Below are positions 8,094-16,614 of a DNA stretch of 64,000 bases, in pieces (position 1 is the first letter of the stretch; the number at the start of each line of letters is the position of its first letter). The DNA comes from Gammaproteobacteria bacterium (GTDB lineage Bacteria > Pseudomonadota > Gammaproteobacteria > Steroidobacterales > Steroidobacteraceae), in NCBI GenBank assembly GCA_021323735.1, contig JAJPKM010000025.1, positions 1 to 64,000 of the forward strand, given 5' to 3'. Position numbers and translations under genes: made by a program. The notes beneath the pieces are model-generated. The model made no database searches, had not been told where the DNA came from, and saw only the letters and a program-made list of their open reading frames with translations.

Positions 8094-8115
8094 AGTCAGA
8101 ATGACTAGATTAACT
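8085..8115 (+). promoter_or_regulatory. 31-base perfect palindromic operator over the antitoxin start codon
   Basis: The arms AGTTAATCTAGTCA (8085-8098) and TGACTAGATTAACT (8102-8115) are exact reverse complements around a 3-base centre. The site covers the putative -10 element and the ATG at 8101. Phd/YefM antitoxins repress their own promoters through such palindromes, so this is very probably the Phd-VapC operator. Confidence 0.75.
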
Positions 8116-8424
8116 AAATCGAAGCTGTCGACGTCGAAAGGCAATAAGGCGCGCCCTCCTAAGGGACGTACGGGCTACTGGCTTTTGCAAGATGCCAAGG
8201 CGCGCTTCAGCGAACTCGTCCGTAAGGTTCGAAGCGAAGGGCCTCAGCACGTCACTGTGCATGGACGCGACGAGGTGGTCGTCATTGCGGCCGAGGAATT
8301 CCGCCGTCTCAAAGGTAGCGCGACCGGCCAGGCACTCATTGACGCCATGCAGGTGTCGCCCCACCGCGACGTGGAGATCGCCCCGAGGCGCGGCACCATG
8401 CCTGTTCGCGATGTTTCGTTGTGA
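8101..8424 (+). CDS. Phd/YefM-family antitoxin
   Basis: 107 residues. After a basic N-terminal extension of about 25 residues, the Phd/YefM core begins WLLQDAKARFSELVRKV (about 26-43) and continues with HVTVHGRDEVVVIAAEEFRRL, the standard N-terminal DNA-binding/dimer fold. The C-terminal tail should wrap the toxin. It neutralises the downstream PIN toxin and represses the operon. The start codon lies inside the 31-base palindrome and has no ribosome-binding site; no better downstream start is visible. Confidence 0.9.
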   Translation: MTRLTKSKLSTSKGNKARPPKGRTGYWLLQDAKARFSELVRKVRSEGPQHVTVHGRDEVVVIAAEEFRRLKGSATGQALIDAMQVSPHRDVEIAPRRGTMPVRDVSL

Positions 8425-8867
8425 TGCGATGGCTGCTCGACACGAACATCCTGTCCGAGCTTCGGCGCCCGAAACCGGAACCTAAGGTTGTCGGCTTCAT
8501 CGCCAAGCAACCTCTTGAATTGCTCTATATCAGCGTCGTCGCGCTGGCGGAGATTCGGTTCGGCATTGAGGTTTTGCCGGACGTAAGACGTCGTTCCGAA
8601 CTTAACGACTGGCTCGCCCACAAGGTGCGCCCAATGTTCGAGCAAAGAGTGCTGTCGATCACGGAGGATGTCATGCTCAAATGGAGGCTCCTAGTCGAGG
8701 AGGGGCGCAAGATCGGCCATACATTCTCGCAGCCGGACCTCATCATCGCCGCGACGGCGCAGCATCACGACTTAACGATCGTCTCGCGCGACACCAGTGA
8801 CTTCGAAAAGGCCCGCGTTGCGGTTTTCAACCCATGGGTCGAAGTCACCCTGCCCGCAGCGGAATAG
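8424..8867 (+). CDS. vapC: VapC-type PIN-domain RNase toxin
   Basis: 147 residues from ATG 8424, which shares one base with the TGA of the antitoxin (a GTG at 8421 would add one residue). The PIN domain carries the acidic metal-binding set: LLDTNILSEL near the N terminus, ALAEIRFGIE, FSQPDLIIAATA and SRDTSDF. These toxins cut tRNA or rRNA when free of antitoxin. The one-base overlap indicates tight translational coupling. Confidence 0.93.
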   Translation: MRWLLDTNILSELRRPKPEPKVVGFIAKQPLELLYISVVALAEIRFGIEVLPDVRRRSELNDWLAHKVRPMFEQRVLSITEDVMLKWRLLVEEGRKIGHTFSQPDLIIAATAQHHDLTIVSRDTSDFEKARVAVFNPWVEVTLPAAE

Positions 8868-8906
8868 CAGCATGTCGCTCCGGTTGCGCTGTTCGTTGTG
8901 GCTAGC

Positions 8907-8952
8907 TTTGTACCAGCACAAAGAGATTTTCGCTGCTCTTCCCTGACGTAGA
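8907..8952 (+). repeat. Degenerate dispersed repeat, copy B
   Basis: The partner of the repeat at 5354-5399, located 40 bases after the vapC stop. The similarity continues weakly upstream (GTGGC followed by TTTGT in both). Both copies border toxin-antitoxin modules, and about 3.5 kb separates them. Confidence 0.4.
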
Positions 8953-9130
8953 CGGCGTTTGGCCTTCGCAAGTAAGTGATCAACATGATCTGGAAAAGAA
9001 CTAGAGAACTGCGATTTCGTAATGCGTGGGCTAGAGGTTGTGCAACTGCCGGCCGGGGGACATCCCAGATGCGGAATCAAGATTGAGGAATGCGCGCCTC
9101 TCATGAGAAGCCGCCTAACACGGAGATATG

Positions 9131-10837
9131 ATGATCGGGATTGATCTTGGGACAACCAATACTGCAATAGCCGTCTGGCGGGACGGGGGGCCGCAACTCA
9201 TTCCAAACAGTCTCGGTCAAGTATTGACACCGTCCGCGGTCGGTATCGACGACGACGGCCAGTTGCTCGTCGGCATGACCGCACGCGAACGCCAGGTCAC
9301 GCATCCACATTTGACCGCCACAGCCTTCAAACGCTACATGGGTACGAATCGCGTCACTCGTCTAGGCGAGCGAGAATTTCTGCCCGAGGAACTCTCGGCT
9401 CTCGTACTCGCACGCGTCAAGGCGGATGCCGAGCACTACCTCAAAGCCCCAGTCAATTCCGCAATCATTACGGTGCCCGCGTACTTCAATGACAAGCAAC
9501 GTAAAGCCACGCGACGCGCTGGCGAGTTGGCGGGCCTCACGGTCGACCGGCTGATCAACGAACCGACGGCGGCGGCTCTTGCGTATGGGATTCATCGCAG
9601 ACAAGACGAGACAAGATACTTGGTATTTGATCTTGGGGGCGGAACCTTCGACGTCTCGATTCTCGAGATCTTCGAAGGTGTGATTGAGGTCCGCGCCAGC
9701 ACGGGTGATAGCTATCTCGGAGGTGAGGACTTCAACGAAGTACTTATCCAAGACATGCTGCGCCAATTCGGAGCCTCCTGGGGATTCACCTCCCGTGAGA
9801 AGGATCCATTGCTCTATGAATTGTTGCGAGACCAGGCGGAGCGTGCTCGAAGGGAGTTGAGCATGAGTCCGGAGGCCAAAATGACCGTAACCTGGAAGGA
9901 CGAGCATTTCGAGCACGCCGTCACGGCCGATCATTTTGAGAGTCTGTGCCAGAAAATACTGACTCGATTGCGCGATCCCGTCGTTCGAGCGCTGCGCGAC
10001 AGCAATGTTGACCTCGACCAACTAAAGGAAGTGGTGCTCGTCGGGGGTGCCACGCGCATGCCCATCGTCCGTCGCGCGGTGACTCGAATGTTCGGCCGAT
10101 TCCCGGCGACTGATCTGAATCCAGACGAAGCTGTCGCCCTGGGTGCCGCCATTCAGGCCGGCCTCAAGGCGCGCGATGCCGCGCTGAAAGAGGTGGTTCT
10201 GACCGATGTATGTCCGTACTCGCTTGGAGTCGACACGGGTGAGCGGCGGCCCGATGGCACTTTTAGAACGGATGTGTTTGCACCCATTATCGAACGCAAT
10301 ACGGTGATTCCGGCCAGCCGGGAGAAGCACTTCGCCACGATACAGGATGGCCAGCAAAAGATTGTATTCAAGATCTACCAGGGCGAGTCACGGATCGCCA
10401 GCGAAAACATTTACCTCGGTACGATAGAAATGCCGGTGCCACCGCGGCGCGCCCGCGAGGTGGGAGTTACTTGCCGCTTCACCTATGACATCAACGGACT
10501 TCTGGAGGTCGATGTCGAAGTCTCCAATACTAAGGAGAGGCAGCAGCTCGTCATTTTTGACCGGGAGAACGCTGAGCCTGGCTTGGATCTAGAGAAGCGT
10601 CGCAAGGAGCTTGCGGCGCTGAAGGTGCACCCACGCGACCGAGACGCCAATCGCGCTGCGCTGGCCCGTGCGGCTCGCTGTTTCGAGCATTTCCTCGGAG
10701 AGAAGCGCGAAGAAGTGCGGCGGCAGATCTCTACGTTTGAGGCCGCACTCGACACTCAGGACTCGGTCACCGCAGACCACGCGCGCGCGCATTTGCTCAC
10801 TGCGCTTGATGCGCTCGAAGGACAGAGCTTTCTGTGA
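9131..10837 (+). CDS. hscC: HscC-type Hsp70 chaperone
   Basis: An ATP-driven Hsp70 homologue of 568 residues, shorter than DnaK (about 638) and close to E. coli HscC (556). The nucleotide-binding domain (about 1-350) has the phosphate loops [15 protein letters not shown] and [13 protein letters not shown] plus [15 protein letters not shown]. The substrate-binding beta domain and a short helical lid follow. No EEVD-like tail is present. GGAG (9122-9125) is 5 bases before ATG 9131 and 2 before ATG 9128, so 9131 is the better start. Its TGA overlaps the GTG of the J-like gene by four bases, matching the HscC/DjlB-DjlC partnership of E. coli. Confidence 0.88.
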   Translation: MIGIDLGTTNTAIAVWRDGGPQLIPNSLGQVLTPSAVGIDDDGQLLVGMTARERQVTHPHLTATAFKRYMGTNRVTRLGEREFLPEELSALVLARVKADAEHYLKAPVNSAIITVPAYFNDKQRKATRRAGELAGLTVDRLINEPTAAALAYGIHRRQDETRYLVFDLGGGTFDVSILEIFEGVIEVRASTGDSYLGGEDFNEVLIQDMLRQFGASWGFTSREKDPLLYELLRDQAERARRELSMSPEAKMTVTWKDEHFEHAVTADHFESLCQKILTRLRDPVVRALRDSNVDLDQLKEVVLVGGATRMPIVRRAVTRMFGRFPATDLNPDEAVALGAAIQAGLKARDAALKEVVLTDVCPYSLGVDTGERRPDGTFRTDVFAPIIERNTVIPASREKHFATIQDGQQKIVFKIYQGESRIASENIYLGTIEMPVPPRRAREVGVTCRFTYDINGLLEVDVEVSNTKERQQLVIFDRENAEPGLDLEKRRKELAALKVHPRDRDANRAALARAARCFEHFLGEKREEVRRQISTFEAALDTQDSVTADHARAHLLTALDALEGQSFL

Positions 10838-12768
10838 CGGAGCAGCCTGTAGTCTGGCAGACCCTCGGTATCCCCGCGACGCGCGATGTTGCGTCCATCC
10901 GCAAGGCCTATGCGTCTCGCCTCAAAGAATGCCACCCGGAGGAAGATCCCGCCGGTTTTCAGCGGCTTCGGGCGGCGTATGAAACAGCCCTGAATGTGGC
11001 GCGTGGAGCGATCGCTGCGGTGTCCCCAGAACGTAGTAGCGCGGTGCCGGCGGCAACGGCGCTTGCCACAGCGGCTCCGGCATCGTCCCTTGCAGCCGTT
11101 CCAACGGAAGTTGAAGACGATCATAAGCGGTTTGAGGCCTCGCTTAGCAACTTGGACGGACTCTTGAAGACCGACGCCGACTCGGAGACGCTCGAGCACG
11201 CGTTGGACGCCGTCCTAAGTAACCCCGGAGCACTCCACATCGGCAACTGGAGCGGCTTGGACCGACGCCTTGCGCAGCTCTTGCTGGATTCGATTCCGAG
11301 GTCCGACGCGGTTTCGGCGATCGTAGTCCAACGCCTCGGGTGGAATCACGCCGACGTCGCCACACGCAGGGCCAAGGAGATCATGGCGGTGGTTGCTCGC
11401 GTCGAAGATCTTGAGGTGGTTGCGAAGCTGCGAGTGGGCACAGATCCCGACGCCCATGCGTTCCAACTATTGAGCAACGCGGCTCCGGCTTCGTGGCTAG
11501 TCAGACGCGTCAAGGTTTTCTTTGTAGATCAAGCCGTGCGCGATTTTTTACAAAAGACGCTACCGGCGCGCCCCACACTCACGCTATGGCTAGACAAGGC
11601 ATCGGTAACGACATGGATGGGAATCTTCGGACGCCCTTACCTCACGAGAAGGGCAATATTGGCCATGCCCATCTTCAGCGTGATTGCCTTACTGGCGACC
11701 CTTATCGCCGGCAGCAATGGCGTGGTCGCGCAGGCGTGGCTGAGGACCGCGTTGTTATTGGCGATCTTTGCCGGACCCATCATTGCGCTGCTTAAAGTGT
11801 ACGCTTTCAGTTGGCCAATTCTTCTGATATTGCGCCGCTTGAAAGGGAAGGTCCCTCCACGGTGGGTTCGCCTGGGCTGGCCGCCGGCGTCGGTCGCAAG
11901 TGTCGTTGTGGTGAGCGTTGCGGGTCGAAGTTGGCCGGTCGTCGTACTGTCACTCATTCTGAGTGGCGGCCTTCTGGTGTGGTCGTCGGTTGCCGCCTAC
12001 CCGGTCTTCATTGCCGAAGGGCTCACTTTTACTCAGAAGTTAAGGTTGTCATTCGCGCGCAACCAGCTGATGCTGATATGGATCGGCATCGTCGTTTGGG
12101 CCGTCGGCCTTCCCGCCGGAATCGCGACTGCGGGCGCAGTGGGCGCAAGCGAAATAGCCGGCATCGGCATCGCGAAGATTTGGATGCTCGATGTGGCCGC
12201 GCGAGTTCGTCATTGGTGCATGGGTGTATTGTTAATAGTTGCCGTTACGGCGCTTGCGGTTCTTTGGTGGGTCGGCAATTCGCCGCATCAGGTGGGTTTC
12301 AGCACAGCGCTAGTGACCGCAACGGTACTCCTGCAGCGCCCAGCGCTCTTCGCCTTGCGGTCGAGGATTGTCCAAGCGTGGATGATTGGCATATTTCCGG
12401 TGTACTTGTTTGCGACTTTGTTTACGAACGCGGGCAGGGGAACTGTGCTTACCGCACGATTGACGACGGGACTCGCAGGGAGTTATTTGCTCATTGGCAC
12501 CGCAATTGCATTTGCGTCCTATTTGTTCCAGGAGGTAATCCCCACTCGGGCGCAGTCGAGTGCCGATCGGTCGGAGGGACCGTTTGCTCGCTTCTTTGAC
12601 CAAGAGTCTCCCGCATTGCCGGTAATACTGGGATTGGCACTGTTGGGGGGCGGGGGATACGGCTTGCTTGTCCTGTCGAATTACTCGGGCATTGATTGGA
12701 TGGTGTACGTTGCCCTGGCCGGCGCCGGCATTTACGTACTCAAGCGGACTTTCGCGGTACCGAAATAG
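10834..12768 (+). CDS. Membrane J-domain-like protein (DjlB/DjlC type), HscC partner
   Basis: 644 residues. Residues 1-60 resemble a J domain ([22 protein letters not shown]), but the HPD tripeptide reads HPE ([15 protein letters not shown]). An Ala/Pro-rich linker and a helical domain (about 85-255) follow. From about residue 270 to the end lie roughly ten hydrophobic segments, so the protein sits in the inner membrane with the J-like domain in the cytoplasm. It starts with GTG 10834 overlapping the hscC stop (GTGA). E. coli HscC works with two J-like membrane proteins, DjlB and DjlC; this is the likely equivalent, with an unusually large membrane part. Confidence 0.78.
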   Translation: MTEQPVVWQTLGIPATRDVASIRKAYASRLKECHPEEDPAGFQRLRAAYETALNVARGAIAAVSPERSSAVPAATALATAAPASSLAAVPTEVEDDHKRFEASLSNLDGLLKTDADSETLEHALDAVLSNPGALHIGNWSGLDRRLAQLLLDSIPRSDAVSAIVVQRLGWNHADVATRRAKEIMAVVARVEDLEVVAKLRVGTDPDAHAFQLLSNAAPASWLVRRVKVFFVDQAVRDFLQKTLPARPTLTLWLDKASVTTWMGIFGRPYLTRRAILAMPIFSVIALLATLIAGSNGVVAQAWLRTALLLAIFAGPIIALLKVYAFSWPILLILRRLKGKVPPRWVRLGWPPASVASVVVVSVAGRSWPVVVLSLILSGGLLVWSSVAAYPVFIAEGLTFTQKLRLSFARNQLMLIWIGIVVWAVGLPAGIATAGAVGASEIAGIGIAKIWMLDVAARVRHWCMGVLLIVAVTALAVLWWVGNSPHQVGFSTALVTATVLLQRPALFALRSRIVQAWMIGIFPVYLFATLFTNAGRGTVLTARLTTGLAGSYLLIGTAIAFASYLFQEVIPTRAQSSADRSEGPFARFFDQESPALPVILGLALLGGGGYGLLVLSNYSGIDWMVYVALAGAGIYVLKRTFAVPK

Positions 12769-12986
12769 CCTGCGTATCTCTTCCGCCGGGGCGCGTTTGC
12801 GCATTTTGATCACCGGCGGGCCAAGGTCGAGTGATATTCGGGGTATTTAAACCCTTCAATGATGATTCACCTCTAAGGTCTCATGCCCGGTTTTGGCACG
12901 ATTTGACCTATCAATGGCATTTTCGCCAATGGCGCGTTGTAGCTGCCTTCGGAACAATGACCAACACTACAAGGAGGGGCAGCACC

Positions 12987-14741
12987 ATGCCCGATGCAGC
13001 AACGCTCAGCAGCCGTGCCGGGAGATGGCGATACCACATGCGAATTGCCGCCATCGGCACATTGTGGTTGCTGGTTTATCCCTTGATTGCTCGAGCTGCG
13101 GAGGCTAATCCTGAACGAACGATCCAGGCCGCCTACCAACGTTACTATGATGCCCTTCGGCACAGGGATTTGTCCGCGGCCATGGCGTTGGTAGATCCGC
13201 TTTTCACCGGTCGCCTGCCGGACGGCACGGTACTTGATTTCTCCGGGCAGGCGGAGAACCTCAAGGAATTGCTGGACGATACCAGTGTCATTGGTGAGCT
13301 GACTACCGATATCGAGGTGGTGCAATCGAAGCCCGCTGAAATGACGGTGCTCTGCCGATGCGTTCTCTTTTACCACGAACTTGACCATCAGCGAGCGGAC
13401 GCCGAACCCCTCCCCAAACCCGACTCCTTTCAAGATGACTACACCCGTGACACATGGGTCGAAACGGCGCAAGGCTGGAAATTGAGGAGCACGGTATATC
13501 TTCGCAATTCGATTGCCGGCAATTTGGCCTCGCCTGAACCGCCGCCGAAGAGTGCCCGATTGGCATCCTTGGAAAAGGATTGGATGGCGGGCAATAAATC
13601 GTCTTTGGATGTGTTCTGGAGCGACGTGGCGGGTCACACGCCTCTGATAGAAAAGATTGACGGTGACCCAGAGAATTTTTTCGTCACGTTTCTTTGGCGC
13701 GGTGACGCGAGTACAAAACATGTGGGCCTGCAGGGAGGATTGCCTCAGCAGGGAGCCAAATCCCTGGCGCGGCTGGCGGATACGGATCTCTGGTATCTGA
13801 CGGAACAGATGCCAAAGGATTCGCGTGGCATCTATGCGTTTAAGCTCGAAGGCGCATTTGAGGGCTTCGAGGGACAGCGCTACACAGAGACGGTGCCTGA
13901 CCCACTCAACCCCAGGTCGCTTGATTCAGGATCCGTGTTTGGACTTCCCCAGGCACCTGTGCAGCACTTTGCCGCGCGGCATCCCGGTGTACCGACAGGT
14001 TCTATCGCCCACCATACGATCAAGAGTGCGCTCCTCAACGAGGAACGCGACTACGGCGTTTACACGCCCGCCGGGTTCAATCTCGAGGCGGCGCCGCACC
14101 GGGTGTTGGTGCTTTTTGACGGCGAGGTGTACGGAAACGGAGCCGACACTTTGGTCCCGGCGCCGACCATACTGGATAATTTAATCGCGCAACACAAAAT
14201 TCCAGCGACGGTTTTGGTGCTCGTCAACGCCACCTCGGAGGCGTGGCGATCTCGAGACCTGACTTGCTCTCGTCCGTTCGCTGACTTCTTGGCAAAGGAG
14301 CTGTTACCCGAGGTCAGGAGGACCTACCACGTGAGCGCTGATCCCAAGCTGACCATCATCGGCGGATCGAGTTTCGGCGGACTTGAGGCGGCATGCGCTG
14401 CGCTGATGCATCCGGAAACATTTGGCAACGTCCTATCGATGTCGGGGTCTTACTGGTATGTACCGAACTGGCGGGAGCGCGGTAATTCTCCAAACCTATT
14501 CGATACCGGTTGGGTACTCCAGGAATACATGAAAAGGCCGAAACTTCCGCTGCGCTTTTACATGGAGGTGGGTCGCTTTGAACCTCAGGCGGATCAGCTC
14601 GGCACGAACCGCCACCTGCGCGATATATTGGCCCTCAAGGGATACGCAGTGAAATACGCCGAGTACGACGGGGGGCACGAGAAGCTGTGGTGGCGCGACT
14701 CGCTGGTCCATGGGCTCATTGCGCTCAGCGGGACGAAATGA
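12987..14741 (+). CDS. Exported Fes-like esterase with N-terminal SnoaL-like domain
   Basis: 584 residues from ATG 12987, chosen because AAGGAGG (12971-12977) lies 9 bases upstream. A signal peptide ends near residue 38 (LLVYPLIARAAEA). Residues about 40-165 look like a DUF4440/SnoaL-type fold (TIQAAYQRYYDALRHRDLSAAM, VETAQGWKLR). A Fes/IroD-type N-terminal domain follows, then the esterase domain (about 345-584) with GGSSFGG (nucleophile Ser462) and a late histidine in YDGGHEKLWWRDSL. The family hydrolyses enterobactin-like trilactones. Periplasmic location and the extra domain make the true substrate uncertain, and no siderophore synthesis genes are nearby. Confidence 0.75.
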   Translation: MPDAATLSSRAGRWRYHMRIAAIGTLWLLVYPLIARAAEANPERTIQAAYQRYYDALRHRDLSAAMALVDPLFTGRLPDGTVLDFSGQAENLKELLDDTSVIGELTTDIEVVQSKPAEMTVLCRCVLFYHELDHQRADAEPLPKPDSFQDDYTRDTWVETAQGWKLRSTVYLRNSIAGNLASPEPPPKSARLASLEKDWMAGNKSSLDVFWSDVAGHTPLIEKIDGDPENFFVTFLWRGDASTKHVGLQGGLPQQGAKSLARLADTDLWYLTEQMPKDSRGIYAFKLEGAFEGFEGQRYTETVPDPLNPRSLDSGSVFGLPQAPVQHFAARHPGVPTGSIAHHTIKSALLNEERDYGVYTPAGFNLEAAPHRVLVLFDGEVYGNGADTLVPAPTILDNLIAQHKIPATVLVLVNATSEAWRSRDLTCSRPFADFLAKELLPEVRRTYHVSADPKLTIIGGSSFGGLEAACAALMHPETFGNVLSMSGSYWYVPNWRERGNSPNLFDTGWVLQEYMKRPKLPLRFYMEVGRFEPQADQLGTNRHLRDILALKGYAVKYAEYDGGHEKLWWRDSLVHGLIALSGTK

Positions 14742-14803
14742 GCGCCGATCGGCCTATGTATCAGGATGCCTATCGTCTGATCGCCGCGTTTGACAGGGTA
14801 GCG

Positions 14804-16033
14804 CTATCGGCGAGCCCAGAGGGGCACTGATTGCAAATGCCGATTGATGGACTCGCGTAGATGTTCGTTATTCAACACGTCCTGCGAGTTTCGCCAGGTC
14901 TCCGCAAACCGTGCGACGGTCTCACGCACGGTATTGAGCGTGAGTTTCATCGGTAATCGGGCTTTGGCGGCGAACCGCTCGAATTGGTCATACGTGATCG
15001 AGGAGAACTGCTTGGAGTCGACGAATGTCAATGCGAGCCGATCATCAGGCAGATAGGCGATCGTTGAAACAAAATCATAGGCGGGGGCGAGTGCTGCGCG
15101 GCGTCGATCCGGGTAGATCAAAGACCAATTCTTGAGGTGCATATCGGCATTGCCTATCAGAATATTGAATACGAGACGGCGCAGAAATTCGGCGATGCCC
15201 ACTTCGCCCATTTCCGTCCAGATGACCTCGGCAATATTGCGATAGCTCGCCCGGTCATACTTTCGCTCCGGATAGACGCCGAACACCTGCGCAAAGTCTT
15301 CGATGTGAACGCGCTCGCCGTTTGCTGCGCGGTCGAATCGCTTGACCACGTATGCATTCTTGCCGATGGCATCGATCCCGGCGGGAAGGCCGGAGATGTC
15401 ATTGATAGGAATGAGCGCGGTTTCAGGTACTGAGATACCAACCCGACGGGCGAGTTCCATCATGGAAAATTCGTTCTCGGGTACGTCTTGGAACTTAGTC
15501 GATGGGAGCTTCACGATCCACGAACCGCCGACACCGTCAGCGGGAATCGTCAGCCCTCCGGTTGCTTCCTTGACCGCAGAGAACTTAAGTTGCACGCCCG
15601 CGAGGGAGAAACGCAACATCGGCTGGGCACCAGCGGATTCGACTTCATTGGCGGACACATCGACATTTTCATCGAGCAGTATGGCATCGCCCGCGGGACG
15701 GATTTGAAGAGCGCCCGGCAAATCTCGTCCCAATATCGCCATTAGAAAGAATTCCCGTTCGGGCTTGACGCCGGCGCGCGCTGCGAGATATTCCCTCATC
15801 GTTCCTTCAGGAAGAAGGTTTGCAAAAAATACCGGTAGTCGCGTCTGCGTAGGCCTGACATCCGTGATCAGGCTACCGAGCGTATCCTTGAACGAAAGAC
15901 TGTGTGTCGCGCGGCTTTCATCCGCAATATAGTCATCCGTGAACGCGAACAAGACGCGATCGCCGGGCAAGCGTGTCAATGTGCCAATAAGTTGCCCATA
16001 GAGTAAGACCTCGAGAACTGCGAAGTTATGCAT
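14804..16033 (-). CDS. hipA: HipA-type serine/threonine kinase toxin
   Basis: 409 residues from ATG 16031-16033, which overlaps the 3' end of hipB by 8 bases. HipA kinases phosphorylate glutamyl-tRNA synthetase or other targets and cause growth arrest. Visible features are the N-terminal HipA domain (VFFANLLPEGTMREYL), the ATP-binding region (GGSWIVKLPST), the catalytic loop LIGNADMHLKNWSL and the metal-binding APAYDFVST. Length and motifs are complete, so the kinase should be active. Confidence 0.93.
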   Translation of the reverse strand: MHNFAVLEVLLYGQLIGTLTRLPGDRVLFAFTDDYIADESRATHSLSFKDTLGSLITDVRPTQTRLPVFFANLLPEGTMREYLAARAGVKPEREFFLMAILGRDLPGALQIRPAGDAILLDENVDVSANEVESAGAQPMLRFSLAGVQLKFSAVKEATGGLTIPADGVGGSWIVKLPSTKFQDVPENEFSMMELARRVGISVPETALIPINDISGLPAGIDAIGKNAYVVKRFDRAANGERVHIEDFAQVFGVYPERKYDRASYRNIAEVIWTEMGEVGIAEFLRRLVFNILIGNADMHLKNWSLIYPDRRRAALAPAYDFVSTIAYLPDDRLALTFVDSKQFSSITYDQFERFAAKARLPMKLTLNTVRETVARFAETWRNSQDVLNNEHLRESINRHLQSVPLWARR

Positions 16034-16334
16034 CGGAGTCGTCGAGCCGGTAGGCCCGGCGTTGGGGCGAGCCCCCAGCTTGAGCCTCACGCTCGAGTGC
16101 CTGCACGGCCGGCACCAGTTGCTTCGGTACCAACATTAATTCAACGCCGAGAGCGCGCGCGATTTCTACCAGACTGGAGACCTGCGGATCGACGGCTGCC
16201 CGCTCGATCTTGGAGAGATGGCTTTGGGAGATCCCCACTTTGGCGCCGAGCGCACGCTGGCTTAAGCCCGCGCGCTGCCTTGCCGATACCAGCGCCGCAA
16301 CGATTGGGTGGATTTGATCGGCTAAGAGGTGCAT
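16026..16334 (-). CDS. hipB: HipB-type antitoxin (XRE-family HTH)
   Basis: 102 residues from ATG 16332-16334. The Cro/C1-type HTH (about 10-70) reads SARQRAGLSQRALGAKVG then ISQSHLSKIERAAVDPQ, and residues after that complete the dimer and HipA contact. It neutralises HipA and represses the operon. The ATG directly abuts the palindrome at 16335-16346. A GGAAG lies 13 bases upstream on the message, further than usual. An upstream in-frame start at 16382 would read through the operator and is less likely. Confidence 0.92.
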   Translation of the reverse strand: MHLLADQIHPIVAALVSARQRAGLSQRALGAKVGISQSHLSKIERAAVDPQVSSLVEIARALGVELMLVPKQLVPAVQALEREAQAGGSPQRRAYRLDDSDA

Positions 16335-16346
16335 ATACTTTAGTAT
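16335..16346 (-). promoter_or_regulatory. hipBA operator candidate, proximal site
   Basis: Perfect inverted repeat ATACT-TT-AGTAT directly before the hipB start codon. A near-identical copy (11 of 12 bases) lies at 16422-16433, and a weaker one (TACTTTAAT) at 16392-16400. A -10-like TATGAT (minus strand, 16376-16371) sits between the proximal and weaker sites, so the sites flank the promoter. Confidence 0.6.
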
Positions 16347-16421
16347 CTTCCAGAGATCTATCGACACACTATCATACCTCAAGATTTAAGGTACTTTAAT
16401 GCCTCATAATAGCCAATTGAC

Positions 16422-16433
16422 ATACTAAAGTAA
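16422..16433 (-). promoter_or_regulatory. hipBA operator candidate, distal site
   Basis: On the minus strand this reads TTACTTTAGTAT, differing from the proximal site by one base. The two sites are 87 bases apart, about eight helical turns, which would place them on the same DNA face and allow looping by HipB-HipA. Looping is inference. Confidence 0.5.
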
Positions 16434-16492
16434 CTTATATGCTCTCAGGCAGAAGCCAGCGCTCAAAAGCGCCTCGCATCTGCAAACACCAG

Positions 16493-16565
16493 GCATCGCC
16501 TTTCGGCGTTAATTGGGCGATGCGGATGCCATAGGATTGGCGATTTCGGCGGTGTAGCCGAATCG
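16493..16565 (-). repeat. Two adjacent hairpins downstream of the TonB receptor gene
   Basis: GCATCGCC (16493-16500) pairs with GGCGATGC (16516-16523). A second, slightly imperfect hairpin spans 16541-16565 (CGATTTCGGC with GCCGAATCG). They lie in the 3' region of the receptor transcript and upstream of hipB. There is no T-run, so they are not a classical intrinsic terminator. They may protect the message end or be REP-like. Confidence 0.35.
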
Positions 16566-16614
16566 GCACAAATCGTCCGGGCTAACGGGTCAGTTTGGCA
16601 ACGCGATCGTAGGA

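Noticed and set aside
5550-9120. GTTAGGC at 5550 and GCCTAAC near 9110, resembling integron attC core sites around the accessory genes
   Set aside because: The second cores and the imperfect stem of attC sites are missing, genes lie in both orientations, and no integrase is visible.
9131-10837. Calling the Hsp70 gene dnaK
   Set aside because: It lacks the full C-terminal lid and terminal tail, is about 70 residues shorter than DnaK, is not next to grpE or dnaJ, and is coupled to a membrane J-like gene, as expected for HscC.
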